From Desulfuromonas sp. CSMB_57 (GTDB taxonomy: Bacteria; Desulfobacterota; Desulfuromonadia; Desulfuromonadales; Syntrophotaleaceae): a stretch of 64,000 nucleotides of DNA. The first letter of the stretch is position 1. Each line of letters starts with the position of its first letter. Location of the stretch: assembly GCF_020194955.2 (NCBI RefSeq), contig NZ_JAFCIY020000001.1:266137-330136 (forward strand), read 5' to 3'. Below the pieces are notes generated by a model. The model worked only from the letters and a program-made list of their open reading frames with translations, did not search any database and was not told the DNA's origin. This document shows, piece by piece, positions 16,728 through 25,716 of this stretch. The position numbers were made by a program, and so were the translations under genes.

Positions 16728-19700
16728 ATGAAATTCACACTGCTGACCTGCCTGTCCGCCATCCTGTTGTCTGGTGGCGTGGTCCATGGCCTCGACCTGC
16801 CTTCCTCCTTTGACCTGAGAAATATCGACGGCCGCAGCTACATCGGCCCGGTCCGGGACCAGGACCAATGCGGAAGCTGCTGGTCCTTTGGCACTTTGGC
16901 GTCGGCGGAAAGCGTCTGGAACCGGACCCATAACCGGTACGACGGTCAGGCGGTCGATTTTTCCGAAAGCTTTCTGGTCTGGAGCGTGAGTCCCCTTTAT
17001 GAGAACCTGATGGGATGCGACGGGGGAGGGCTCGACCTTCCGCAGAATGATGCCCTGATCGAGCATGGCGTGCCTTTGGAATCGGACTTTCCCTACACCA
17101 TCGAAGATCCCGGCGACGATCTTCGTTGGGACGCCCAACGTTACACGTTTCTCGACTGGTACCGCATCCCGGCCGGCGACATCGAGACCATGCGCCGCGT
17201 GCTCTACGAGGTGGGGGCGGTGACTACCGGGGTATATGTCGAGGACGATTTCTATGCCTATGAAGAGGGGATTTTCGAGAATCAGCGCACTACCATCAGT
17301 CATTCGGTCCCTTATTACTCCGACGCCAACCATCTGATCTCCCTGGTGGGCTGGGAGGACGAGCCTGGGGACGACGGTCTCGGTTACTGGATTCTGCGCA
17401 ACAGCTGGGGGCCCGATGTCTGGGGGGAAGAGGGGTACATGCGCATCCGCTACACCTCCGCCAGGGTCGCCCTGTTCGGATCCTATATGACTCTGCAGGA
17501 ATGGGACGGCGCAAGCGCCGCACTGGAGAACGATGGGGAAATTTCTGCCGTCCCCTGGAGCGCCGGCGGCACCCTCAACGCCCACGGCGTGGATCTTTGG
17601 GGCGGGGCCGCGAGCAGCGTGGCGAATCGCGGCCTGATCCTGGCCCAGGCGATGAGCGACACGGAACTGGCTACCGCCCGGGGGGTCTATCTCTGGGGCG
17701 GCCCCGAGGGACAGGTGATCAACGAGGGGGGCATCGGCGGGCTGGCCATAAGCGAAAATCAGCAGGCCTATGCCTATGGCATCTGTCTGCAGGGAGGCCG
17801 GATCGACAACAGCGGTCAAGTGGTGGCCGCTGCCCTCAGTGGGACGGATCAGGCCATGGCCTTCGGCATCTGGGCAGGCAACGGCGGCAATCCCCTTGAA
17901 ATCGTCAACAGCGGATCGATTATTTCGGTGGCCAGGGGCAATGTCCTGAACGCTGCCTATGGCATCTGGGCAGACAATCGAGAGACATTAAGAGTGAATA
18001 ACAGCGGTCATATCGGTGCCTTCGCCGACGATTACGCCGTCGGCGTGCTGCTCAGCGGAAGGTTCTCCGTACTGGAGAACAGCGGCGTCATCGAATCCGC
18101 GGCGTCCTTTACAGACCCGGAACTGATTTCGGGTCACAGTGCGGGCGTCAGGGTATCATCGACCGGGACCATTATCCGGAACAGCGGCACCATCAGCGGG
18201 GCTTCCTACTCGATCTATTCTTCCGAAAGCACATTCCTCAGTCTTGAAACGGGCTCCGACCTGGTCGGCCCCGCCCGTTTCAATGGGGACAACGATGTGC
18301 TGGCGTTGTTCGGCACCGGCACTGAAGAGATCGATTTTCATGGAGTAGAAACACTGGTCGTGGCCGGGTCGGACTGGACCTTGAGCGGCGATTCCTCTTT
18401 CGATTCCATTCAGGTGGTTTCGGGGCGTCTGGGAGCGGACGGCTCTCTGGCCGGGCAAACCAGCGTCCTGTCCGGCGGCACTCTCGGCGGCAACGGCTCG
18501 CTGACTGGAAACGTGGCCAGCGTCGGGAAGGTGGCGCCGGGAGCCTCTGTCGGGCATTTGACTATCGACGGAGATTTCACCCAATCCGCCGACGGTACTC
18601 TGGAGATCGAGATCGGCGACGGCGTCGCCGATCTGCTGACCGTCACCGGCACCGCCGATCTGGCCGGAACCCTTCTGCTCCTGCCGGACGGCTATGCCAC
18701 CGGTGGCAGTTACACCTTCCTGGAGGCCGGTGCCATCATCGGCGGCTTCGACACCCTGTCCGCCGCTGCTGTTTTTAGCTTCAGCCTTCTGAGCGCCGCG
18801 GACAGCCTGACCCTGGACGTGACGCGCAACAGCTATGCTGACCTGGCGGCCACCCATAACCGGGGCCTGTCGGCCTTGCTTGATCAGGAGAGGGCAGGCT
18901 CCGAAGGGGATTTCGCCGTTCTTCTCAACAGCCTCGATATGTCCCTGAACCTTGAGGCCCTGAACGACAACCTGGAGACTCTGACCCCCCGCATTCATGG
19001 GGCGGCCAGCATCGTGGTGCTGGACGATGCCCAGGCACGGCTGGCCGATTTGCGCCGTCACTTGCGCCGGATGGATGGGGAGGTGAAATCCCCGAGTGTG
19101 ACCGGCTGGCTGGAATTGCTCGGCCGGGATGCCGATTATCGCCGGGCCGGCGCCTATGACGCCATGCATGCCAATCTGCACGGGCTGATGCTGGGCGTGG
19201 AACGGACCGCCAGGGGGTTGACTTTGGGGGTGGCGGCGTCCGTGACCGAAAACCGCTACGAGTCCCGGCATTCCCGCGACAAAGGGAAGAGCGACAGCCA
19301 GCAGGGTTATCTTTATGCCTCCTGGCGGGATTCCCGCCGCTCCGGCGGATGGCACCTGAATGCCGTCTTGGGCGGCGGATTGGTCCAACTTGAAGCCGAC
19401 CGGAACATCCCCTTTGCCGGCAGGCAGGCGAAGAGCGAGCATGACGGCACCCTCTTCGGCGCCGCAATCAGCGGGGGCCGTGTGCTGAATCTGGGGAGCT
19501 GGATTCTCGACCCGGCCGTGGGGCTGAGCTACGTTCACCTGCGCGAGGAAAGTTTCCGGGAAAAAGGGGCCGACAGCGCCGATCTCGAGGTCGGCACGCG
19601 GGATAACGCCTCCCTGCAAAGCCTGGTGGGGCTTCGGCTCAGTCGTCCCGTTTCTCTGTCACGGGTGCGGCTGGTTCCGGAACTGCAGGCCGAGTGGCGG

Positions 19701-19931
19701 CACGAGTTCGACCGCCGGACCGAGGATCTGTGGGCGGGCCTGGCAGGGGGGGGCGGACGTTTCCATACTCCCGGCCGGGATCTGGCCTCGGACAGCATGC
19801 TGCTCGGCGTTTCCCTGGGAGCCTGGATGTCGGAAAGATTCCATGCCGGTTTGGGTTACAACTGTGATCTGCAGGGCAGCGGCGGCTCCACCCGCCACTC
19901 GCTGAATCTGACAATTGCTGCAAGTTTTTAA
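16728..19931 (+). CDS. Autotransporter with papain-type (C1A) cysteine protease passenger
   Basis: The protein has 1067 residues. A signal peptide (residues 1-21) is followed at once by a mature papain-like domain. VRDQDQCGSCWSFGT gives the oxyanion Gln47 and nucleophile Cys51, NHLISLVGWED the catalytic His (about 203), and LRNSWG the Asn (about 223). No pro-region is visible. Residues about 250-560 form irregular beta-helix repeats around AxGIxLxGG and ENSGxI units. Residues about 570-670 look like a passenger-associated stem, and from about 787 a 12-strand autotransporter barrel runs to a final Phe. The predicted route is the Sec system, insertion of the barrel in the outer membrane, and display of the protease at the cell surface. 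Autotransporter proteases are usually serine proteases, so a papain fold here is unusual. Confidence 0.88.
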   Translation: MKFTLLTCLSAILLSGGVVHGLDLPSSFDLRNIDGRSYIGPVRDQDQCGSCWSFGTLASAESVWNRTHNRYDGQAVDFSESFLVWSVSPLYENLMGCDGGGLDLPQNDALIEHGVPLESDFPYTIEDPGDDLRWDAQRYTFLDWYRIPAGDIETMRRVLYEVGAVTTGVYVEDDFYAYEEGIFENQRTTISHSVPYYSDANHLISLVGWEDEPGDDGLGYWILRNSWGPDVWGEEGYMRIRYTSARVALFGSYMTLQEWDGASAALENDGEISAVPWSAGGTLNAHGVDLWGGAASSVANRGLILAQAMSDTELATARGVYLWGGPEGQVINEGGIGGLAISENQQAYAYGICLQGGRIDNSGQVVAAALSGTDQAMAFGIWAGNGGNPLEIVNSGSIISVARGNVLNAAYGIWADNRETLRVNNSGHIGAFADDYAVGVLLSGRFSVLENSGVIESAASFTDPELISGHSAGVRVSSTGTIIRNSGTISGASYSIYSSESTFLSLETGSDLVGPARFNGDNDVLALFGTGTEEIDFHGVETLVVAGSDWTLSGDSSFDSIQVVSGRLGADGSLAGQTSVLSGGTLGGNGSLTGNVASVGKVAPGASVGHLTIDGDFTQSADGTLEIEIGDGVADLLTVTGTADLAGTLLLLPDGYATGGSYTFLEAGAIIGGFDTLSAAAVFSFSLLSAADSLTLDVTRNSYADLAATHNRGLSALLDQERAGSEGDFAVLLNSLDMSLNLEALNDNLETLTPRIHGAASIVVLDDAQARLADLRRHLRRMDGEVKSPSVTGWLELLGRDADYRRAGAYDAMHANLHGLMLGVERTARGLTLGVAASVTENRYESRHSRDKGKSDSQQGYLYASWRDSRRSGGWHLNAVLGGGLVQLEADRNIPFAGRQAKSEHDGTLFGAAISGGRVLNLGSWILDPAVGLSYVHLREESFREKGADSADLEVGTRDNASLQSLVGLRLSRPVSLSRVRLVPELQAEWRHEFDRRTEDLWAGLAGGGGRFHTPGRDLASDSMLLGVSLGAWMSERFHAGLGYNCDLQGSGGSTRHSLNLTIAASF

Positions 19932-20054
19932 GGCAGTTTTTACGAGAGGCGTGACGTTGGTTGTCGAATCCAACCTGAATTTTAATCAGAAAATATGCTG
20001 GCAATTTCATTATAGGAAAGCGTTTCAACCCAGTATCTGTGGGAGTATCTTTGG

Positions 20055-20093
20055 GTAGAGTAGAGGGCAGGAAATACCTGCCCTCTACTCTAC
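20055..20093. repeat. Perfect 17-bp inverted repeat (hairpin)
   Basis: The two 17-base arms (20055-20071 and 20077-20093) are exactly complementary, separated by the loop AAATA, and one more G-C pair can be added outside. It separates the autotransporter gene from the convergent zinc-finger/PH-like gene. No T-run follows on either strand, so it is not a classical intrinsic terminator, though it could stop or stabilise both convergent transcripts. It has none of the bulged bases or core sites of an attC. Confidence 0.8.
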
Positions 20094-20117
20094 CTACTGC
20101 TCTACGATTAGAAGCAT

Positions 20118-20951
20118 TTACATCTGAGCCAAATTGGTAATGAGGTTGTATGTAAACCAACCATCACCTGTCTGGAATGACTGCGGTTTGGCTGTTTGCG
20201 CATCCCTTTGCACCCCAATTCCATCAGAAAAAGGCTCAAAGGTAACAATCTTGTTGTAAGCAATGCGAAACCGCTTTGATGGTCCGGCAAAGTAAATGTG
20301 CTTATTTGTGACACCCAACAAGCCCGTATCTGCGTGCACGGTTTCAGACGTCTGAACGCGCTCTCCTTTAAAGACACCAGTTCGATAATACAGTCCTCGT
20401 GCAATACGAACGCTTACACCTTGAGACCCACCAACATAACGGGTTCTGGTCTTCTCTTCATAGTATTTGACGCCCTGGAACACCCATACGACTTTTTCTG
20501 ATTTCTGCAAATTGAATGGTAAGCCGCCATCAATTTTCATTCTTTCTGGCAAGTTACCATCCATTATGTCGCGCAGAACAGCACCCTTTACCAGTTTTGA
20601 GTACGCACCATTTCTATCAAGAATCTGCTGCGGCAATGAAAAGTGCTCCTTCAATTCACTGAGTGCAGATTCTTCTTCCTCGGAAAGCAGGCCGTTGTCA
20701 AAAGCAATATCTACCGCTCTTTCCCAACCAGACGCCACTAGAGAATCCAAGGTATCTTTATCTATAAAACTTGTTGAGGCAACGTGCTCAATTGAATTTT
20801 CCAATCGGTGTAAGTCACCACCTTCAGCACCGATTTTGCCGACAAGAGAGATAACTTCAAATTTTCCCTGTTCGTGTCGTTGTTTGCACTCTTTGTGTGT
20901 TTTCTTCAAAAAACCGGCGGCTTTTCCGCAGTAAATGCATTGCCCCATCAT
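20118..20951 (-). CDS. Zinc-ribbon plus PH-like domain protein of unknown function
   Basis: The 277-residue protein begins CIYCGKAAGFLKKTHKECKQRH, a likely Cys2-His-Cys zinc knuckle. A helical middle follows (residues about 30-130). The C-terminal half contains KVVWVFQGVKYYEEKTRTRY, then GVSVRIARGLYYRTGVFKGE and a later LGVTNKHIYFAGPSKRFRIAYNKI. That is the strand pattern of bacterial PH-like domains. Its ATG overlaps the stop of the ion-channel gene (TGATG), so the two are co-translated. It has no recognised enzyme motif. The pair may be a two-gene integron cassette. I do not recognise the protein; a role linked to the channel at the membrane is only a guess. Confidence 0.6.
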   Translation of the reverse strand: MMGQCIYCGKAAGFLKKTHKECKQRHEQGKFEVISLVGKIGAEGGDLHRLENSIEHVASTSFIDKDTLDSLVASGWERAVDIAFDNGLLSEEEESALSELKEHFSLPQQILDRNGAYSKLVKGAVLRDIMDGNLPERMKIDGGLPFNLQKSEKVVWVFQGVKYYEEKTRTRYVGGSQGVSVRIARGLYYRTGVFKGERVQTSETVHADTGLLGVTNKHIYFAGPSKRFRIAYNKIVTFEPFSDGIGVQRDAQTAKPQSFQTGDGWFTYNLITNLAQM

Positions 20952-21658
20952 TCATTCTCCTTCTGTTCTTCTGATCTTGCTTTGGAAAGTGCGGACGCAA
21001 GCAGCCCGGCCGGGACAGCTACTATCCCAAGGCCTATCATAAGAATCAAAAATGTGAAGATTCTTCCTCCAACAGTGATAGGGTAGACATCTCCATAACC
21101 AACCGTAGTCAGCGTGGCGACAGCCCACCAGAAACTATGAAATATGCTCTTAAACTGTTCCGGCTGTGCTTCATTCTCGAAGTAGTAAATTCCAACTGCG
21201 GACAAATAGAGCAACATCATTGTTACAACTCCGAATATTACAATCTCTTCTTTTGCTATGAAAAAGGCTCTGCTAAAGCGCCGCATTGCGCTGTTGTATC
21301 TGATAAGCTTGAATGATCGAAAAAGACGCAGCATCCTCAGGATTCGGAGAGACCTCAGATCGATGCCGAGCGATAAATAGAAGGGAGCGATTGCGATGAA
21401 ATCTACTATGCCGTAGAAGCTAAGAATATAGTCAACCTTCCTATCGGAGACGTATATTCGTACAATGTACTCAAGCGTGAATATCGAAACAATAACCGTC
21501 TCAGTGAGTGACAGTAACCGAGTTGTTGCGTCACTGAGATTTGGTACGGTTTCAGTTGAAAAGGTGATTACTGAGGCAACTATCAAACACTGAATGGTCA
21601 AATCAAAGATTCGCCCAGCCTTTGTGTCACTTCCCTCAATTATCGTCTTCAAGTTCAT
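20948..21658 (-). CDS. Voltage-gated potassium channel-type protein (6 TM)
   Basis: The product has 236 residues. A six-helix voltage-gated channel is visible, with an S4 segment LRSLRILRMLRLFRSFKLIR carrying arginines every third position, the S5-P-S6 region FWWAVATLTTVGYGDVYPIT with the K+ filter TVGYGD, and S6 LILMIGLGIVAVPAGLLAS. No RCK or cyclic-nucleotide domain follows. The frame is open further upstream to 21730, but that stretch is the attC-like hairpin, so I chose the methionine at 21658 (MNLKTIIEGSD). Its stop overlaps the start of the zinc-ribbon gene. It would conduct K+ across the inner membrane. Carriage in a cassette-like setting is unusual for an ion channel. Confidence 0.85.
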   Translation of the reverse strand: MNLKTIIEGSDTKAGRIFDLTIQCLIVASVITFSTETVPNLSDATTRLLSLTETVIVSIFTLEYIVRIYVSDRKVDYILSFYGIVDFIAIAPFYLSLGIDLRSLRILRMLRLFRSFKLIRYNSAMRRFSRAFFIAKEEIVIFGVVTMMLLYLSAVGIYYFENEAQPEQFKSIFHSFWWAVATLTTVGYGDVYPITVGGRIFTFLILMIGLGIVAVPAGLLASALSKARSEEQKENE

Positions 21659-21679
21659 TTGCTGCGCACTTTTCTTGGT

Positions 21680-21742
21680 TTCTAACGTGGGCGTAACCGG
21701 TTGCTTTTGGAGCGCCAGCGGAAAAAGCAATCCGAGTTAACG
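21680..21742 (-). other. Degenerate attC-like hairpin
   Basis: On the minus strand a candidate site runs from a GTTAAC core (21741-21736) through a stem of GGATTGCTTTT pairing with AAAAGCAACC, to a GTTAGAA core at 21686-21680. The right core fits GTTRRRY at 6 of 7 positions and the left core fits poorly. Position is suggestive: it lies between the STAND ATPase gene and the channel gene, where a cassette boundary would fall, and the group II intron sits 5 bases away in the opposite orientation, as known for group IIC introns in attC sites. The evidence is structural only. Confidence 0.35.
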
Positions 21743-21747
21743 CATTG

Positions 21748-23652
21748 GTGTACGCCCGGCATGGGCGTGAACTTATGGGGTGCAAGTCCCCTGTACGGTG
21801 AATCCAATCCCGTCTTGAGACGGGGTCACGAAAGTACTAGCCTACGGCAAGGGCGTCTCCGCGAGGAGGGGTCGGAGGAAGCCCGAGCGCAAAGCTATGA
21901 GCCGACGAACAGAAACAGAATACAAGGCCGGTTCTCCGGGCCAGTCAGCACAACATGACGAAGCCCGCGGATTCAGGAGTCCAGGTAAATGCTGCGGTTG
22001 TGTAGCGACAGTTCACGTTCTTATCCGGGGAGACCTGTCCGGCTGGCCGCTTTCGATCCTTGGAAGCTGCGCCCTGCATGGCAACATGCCGGGTGACCGG
22101 GCAGGAGTCAGCAGAGGCCATAGTAGGCGCAGGACGTTGCCGTCCGCGATCCGGCAACTGGAAACAAGCCGGGGAAGAACCCCGGAAGCCTTACCCCGCC
22201 GAAGGGCCGAACACAGAACAGGAAAGGAGCCCCTATGAGCTTTCAGGACACGACGAACCCGACCGGGGGAGTGCCCATGGAGCGCGTCACGGACCGGCCA
22301 ATTCCGGAGCATCACCTATTGGAGCGGATTCTCTCCCGCGAGAACATGGAATGGGCGTGGAAACGGGTCAGGGCCAACAAGGGCGCACCCGGCGTCGATG
22401 GCATTACCATCGATCAGTTCCCCGCCCAGACCAGACCCTTGTGGGCCGAAATCCGCGCATCGCTGACGACAGGCCGTTACCTGCCGCAGCCGGTTCTCAG
22501 GGTGGAAATACCGAAACCCACGGGCGGAATGCGTCCGCTGGGTATTCCCATCGTGCTCGACCGGCTGGTCCAACAGTCCATCGCCCAGATCCTGACGCCG
22601 ATCTTCGATCCGGAGTTTTCCGAGTCGAGCTTCGGTTTCAGGCCGGGCCGCTCAGCACAGGATGCGGTGCGGCAGCTGCGGGAGTATCTCCGACAAGGGT
22701 ACCGATTTGCCGTGGACATCGACCTTGCCAAGTTCTTCGACACGGTCAATCACGACCTGCTCATGCAGTGTGTGAGCAGGAAGGTTCACGACAAGCGGGT
22801 GTTATCCCTGATCGGCCAATACCTCCGGGCCGGGGTAGTGGTGAACGGGCGGCTGGAAAAGACCACCATGGGCGTCCCCCAGGGCGGGCCTCTTTCACCG
22901 CTGCTCGCCAATATCCTGCTGGACAATCTGGACAAGGAGCTTGAGCAGCGCGGACACCGCTTCGTCCGTTACGCCGACGACTTCGTCATTCTGGTGAAGA
23001 GTCCGCGTGCCGGGCAGCGGGTCATGCAGAGCGTCAGGCACTATCTGACGCGCACACTCAAGCTCACGGTCAACGAAGACAAGAGTCGGGTCGCCAAAAG
23101 CGACCGCCTCCGCTTTCTTGGATTCGCCTTCAAGGGAACCCGCATCCTCTGGTCGGACCAGGCGTACCAGGAATTCCGTCGCCGGGTCAGGAAGTACACC
23201 GGAAGAAGCTGGTTCGTCTCCATGAAGTACCGGTTGCACAAGCTGTCTACGTACCTCCGGGGCTGGATGGGCTACTTCGGTATCTCCGAACAGTACCGCG
23301 ACATCCCGGAAATAGACGGTTGGATCAGGCGGCGGGTGCGGATGTGCTACTGGAAACAGTGGCGACGGTGCCGCACCAAGATTCGGGAGTTACTCAAACT
23401 CGGTACCCTCCTGGGTACCGCCATCCGCGCGGGCCTGAACAGAAGCGGCCCGTGGGCGATGGCCCGAAGACTGGCCGCCCAGTCCGGTATGACCAACCAA
23501 TGGCTGAAGGAACAAGGTCTCATCTCTGTCAAAGAACTGTGGGTGAAGATCCATTGCCCGGCTACGGCCCGGTAACTCTGTGAACCGCCCGGTGCGGACC
23601 CGCATGCCGGGTGGTGTGGGGGCTGGGGGTTAAAAACCCCCGGCTACCCGAT
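21748..23652 (+). mobile_element. Group II intron with intron-encoded protein
   Basis: The element starts at about GTGTACGCCCGGC (21748), followed by the conserved 5' ribozyme region GAACTTATGGGGTGCAAGTC. A long structured 5' part runs to 22230. The reverse transcriptase follows at 22235-23575. The 3' end holds a domain V-like hairpin (GAACCGCCCGGTGCGG... 23582-23615) and a domain VI-like stem (GGGGG TTAAAAA CCCCC). It ends near CCGAT at about 23652. All parts needed for splicing and retrohoming seem present. The intron lies on the strand opposite to the cassette-like genes on both sides. The boundaries are good to a few bases only. Confidence 0.85.
22235..23575 (+). CDS. ltrA: Group II intron reverse transcriptase/maturase
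   Basis: The 446-residue protein has the reverse transcriptase blocks in order: PGVDGITIDQF, GMRPLGIPIVLDRLVQQ, FGFRPGRSAQDAV, DIDLAKFFDTVNHD, GVPQGGPLSPLLANILLD and the catalytic RYADDFVIL. The maturase (thumb/X) domain follows, with RSWFVSMKYRLHKLSTYLRGWMGYFG and the ending LISVKELWVKIH. There is no C-terminal HNH endonuclease domain, as in endonuclease-less intron classes. The protein binds its own intron RNA for splicing and reverse-transcribes it at the target. AAAGGAG lies 11 bases before ATG 22235. A decayed copy of the same protein's tail is at 63483-63720. Confidence 0.93.
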   Translation: MSFQDTTNPTGGVPMERVTDRPIPEHHLLERILSRENMEWAWKRVRANKGAPGVDGITIDQFPAQTRPLWAEIRASLTTGRYLPQPVLRVEIPKPTGGMRPLGIPIVLDRLVQQSIAQILTPIFDPEFSESSFGFRPGRSAQDAVRQLREYLRQGYRFAVDIDLAKFFDTVNHDLLMQCVSRKVHDKRVLSLIGQYLRAGVVVNGRLEKTTMGVPQGGPLSPLLANILLDNLDKELEQRGHRFVRYADDFVILVKSPRAGQRVMQSVRHYLTRTLKLTVNEDKSRVAKSDRLRFLGFAFKGTRILWSDQAYQEFRRRVRKYTGRSWFVSMKYRLHKLSTYLRGWMGYFGISEQYRDIPEIDGWIRRRVRMCYWKQWRRCRTKIRELLKLGTLLGTAIRAGLNRSGPWAMARRLAAQSGMTNQWLKEQGLISVKELWVKIHCPATAR

Positions 23653-23683
23653 TGGGTGGATATTTTTACTTTAATTGCCAGGC

Positions 23684-25684
23684 TTACCCTAAAAAGTCGT
23701 TAAGTGACTTTTCGATGCTTTGAATGCTTAGCCTAAAGTACTGCATTTCATCTTTGTTGATTTCTTTCGCATGAGCATCCGCTCTTAATTTATTGATTGC
23801 CCTCAATTTTGCTAACAAATCATCCTTGTCAGGACCAAAAGCATTTTTAAAACAGTCCCAGTGCTTACTTATTATTTTTTCGAAATCCGAAAACAATATC
23901 CCTGAGAGGTTGCCATTAAAAAGATCCTTATATGCTAAAGCAGAGCATTTACTTTTTCGAGGTTCTCCAAAAATTTGCAGGACGCAGTTCCGTGCTTGCT
24001 CCCCGCCTAAGTGTGATTGAATTTGAATGCGACAGAGCGTTCTCAGTTGTTTTTCAAGAGAATTTCTGCGCTCGGACACTTCTGCCCACATTTCCTCTTG
24101 GGTTTGATTAAGTTTCTGGTATTTGGATTTCGCTAAAAGGTGCTCTTTTATAGCCTCAATTTGAAAACAGAAACGTCCTTGATTTTCACCTAAGATTCCA
24201 TAGCCCAGAAGGTGGTTTGTGTAAAGCGGACTAAGTTGTGCGAAATCGTCAAATGTTTTTGTGTCCCCGCATGCGAGATACCGGAGCATTTCGTACTCAT
24301 CTGGGAAAAACTCATTGAGAACATTTAAAATCATCTCTAGAAAGTGATTGTAATCGCGGAGGAAAATGTCTTTTGCCCTAGCGTATAGAGTTTTGTCTAT
24401 GGTTGCCGGACGCTCGGAGCCACATATTGAGTTGATAACGCTACATAAATGGCGTATCAGGTACGGATGACCACCAAAGTCTTCTGTAAGTTTTGAATAA
24501 ATTACCTCGTCAAATTGAAGCCCCATAATGCGACCAAGTCTTCTCACCATTTCCCTGGTTTGGGGCACATCGAATCTTGGTATGTATTCGATAGGTATTT
24601 GACCAAAAATTGGGTTGTCTTTACCGTGAACTCTTTCCAATTCAACACAAAGTGGGTTTGTCCCGACAAGTAAATAGGAAAAAACCTTTTCAAGTTTTTG
24701 AAATAATGACCGTAAGGTTTGCCAGAAGTAAACAAAGTCCATATCTTCTGACCAGTGTTTTGATGGTGAAACTCCTGGCGTAATATTCTCAATTTCATCG
24801 AAAATAATTAATATATTCGAGTTGTTGACCTCTTTAGAAAACTTCGTAATGCATTCTTCAAAATATATTGAGGCCTTTTCTTCCGTATACTGATCTTCTG
24901 GCCTAATTCGTTGATTTAGTTTGAGTTGTCGTTTTATTTCACTTAAAACATAGTACAAAGCCATATTCCATTTAGATCGATGAAAAGCAGGGTTTTGACA
25001 ATCAACAAAGACCGATTTAGCACCAATTCGTTCTAAGGCCCTTTGAACACCGAAAATAACAGATGTTTTCCCGGTCTTACGTAAGCCAAAAAGCCCTGAA
25101 ACTTGGTTGCTCCGATGTCTATTGACTAATTCATGGACTAAGTCGGTACGGCCGAAGAAATAAAGGTCCTTCTTTAGTGGGGCCTCAGATGCAAAAAGAT
25201 CTCTTGTATAAAAATGCCTTTTAAATCGATTTCTAAAAAAGAAATCGTCAGCATTGCTTTTAAGAAGTTCATGGTATGTGAATGGTATGACTATTTGTGA
25301 TTCTTGATCGTTTTTAAGAAGTTCTGTAAGTTTTGCTTCTATGTCTTTGTCTTTACTAACGACTATAGCACAAATTCTTTCTAAGCGAAGTGCCTGGTGT
25401 AATTTGAAGGCAGCTGATATTGCATCAAGTGTTCTTGGTTCAAAATTTTCATAAGAACTAAATATTAATACCATTTCCCTTTCAATATTGAACATCTGCT
25501 GAAAGTGGTCTACGGGTTTAATTAGAATGTACCTATAGGAACTTGATGGTCCCAGCTTTAGTTCAGTTCCACCGTTTGTTACATACCACTCTTTCCCCAA
25601 GCGTTCTATGATCCTCCTTTCTTCTTCAGGGAAGTCAAACAACCTTATTTGCGGGTGTATTCCTGGCGTTACGCGATCTTCCAT
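23684..25684 (-). CDS. STAND-like ATPase with HEPN-like C-terminus, cassette-borne
   Basis: The protein has 666 residues. An N-terminal region (1-165) with a strand EREMVLIFSSYEN and helices is not recognised. A P-loop NTPase follows: Walker A GLRKTGKTS at 200-208, and Walker B ILIIFDEIEN with Asp296-Glu297. Next come an ATPase lid containing YIPRFDVPQTREMVRRLG and GGHPYLIRHLC, and a winged-helix-like region. The end, LRAINKLRADAHAKEI followed by a helix, looks like the R-x3-H segment of a Swt1/HEPN-type RNase domain. This layout (sensor, STAND ATPase, nuclease-like tail) is common among antiviral proteins. The gene is AT-rich, lies alone, and starts 33 bases after an attC site, as a gene cassette would. 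An anti-phage role is inference. Confidence 0.65.
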   Translation of the reverse strand: MEDRVTPGIHPQIRLFDFPEEERRIIERLGKEWYVTNGGTELKLGPSSSYRYILIKPVDHFQQMFNIEREMVLIFSSYENFEPRTLDAISAAFKLHQALRLERICAIVVSKDKDIEAKLTELLKNDQESQIVIPFTYHELLKSNADDFFFRNRFKRHFYTRDLFASEAPLKKDLYFFGRTDLVHELVNRHRSNQVSGLFGLRKTGKTSVIFGVQRALERIGAKSVFVDCQNPAFHRSKWNMALYYVLSEIKRQLKLNQRIRPEDQYTEEKASIYFEECITKFSKEVNNSNILIIFDEIENITPGVSPSKHWSEDMDFVYFWQTLRSLFQKLEKVFSYLLVGTNPLCVELERVHGKDNPIFGQIPIEYIPRFDVPQTREMVRRLGRIMGLQFDEVIYSKLTEDFGGHPYLIRHLCSVINSICGSERPATIDKTLYARAKDIFLRDYNHFLEMILNVLNEFFPDEYEMLRYLACGDTKTFDDFAQLSPLYTNHLLGYGILGENQGRFCFQIEAIKEHLLAKSKYQKLNQTQEEMWAEVSERRNSLEKQLRTLCRIQIQSHLGGEQARNCVLQIFGEPRKSKCSALAYKDLFNGNLSGILFSDFEKIISKHWDCFKNAFGPDKDDLLAKLRAINKLRADAHAKEINKDEMQYFRLSIQSIEKSLNDFLG

Positions 25685-25716
25685 GATTTATATTCCTTTG
25701 ATTTATAAATTTTTAC

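Noticed and set aside
20055..20093. attC site at the end of the channel/zinc-finger pair
   Set aside because: No GTTRRRY/RYYYAAC cores and no bulged bases.
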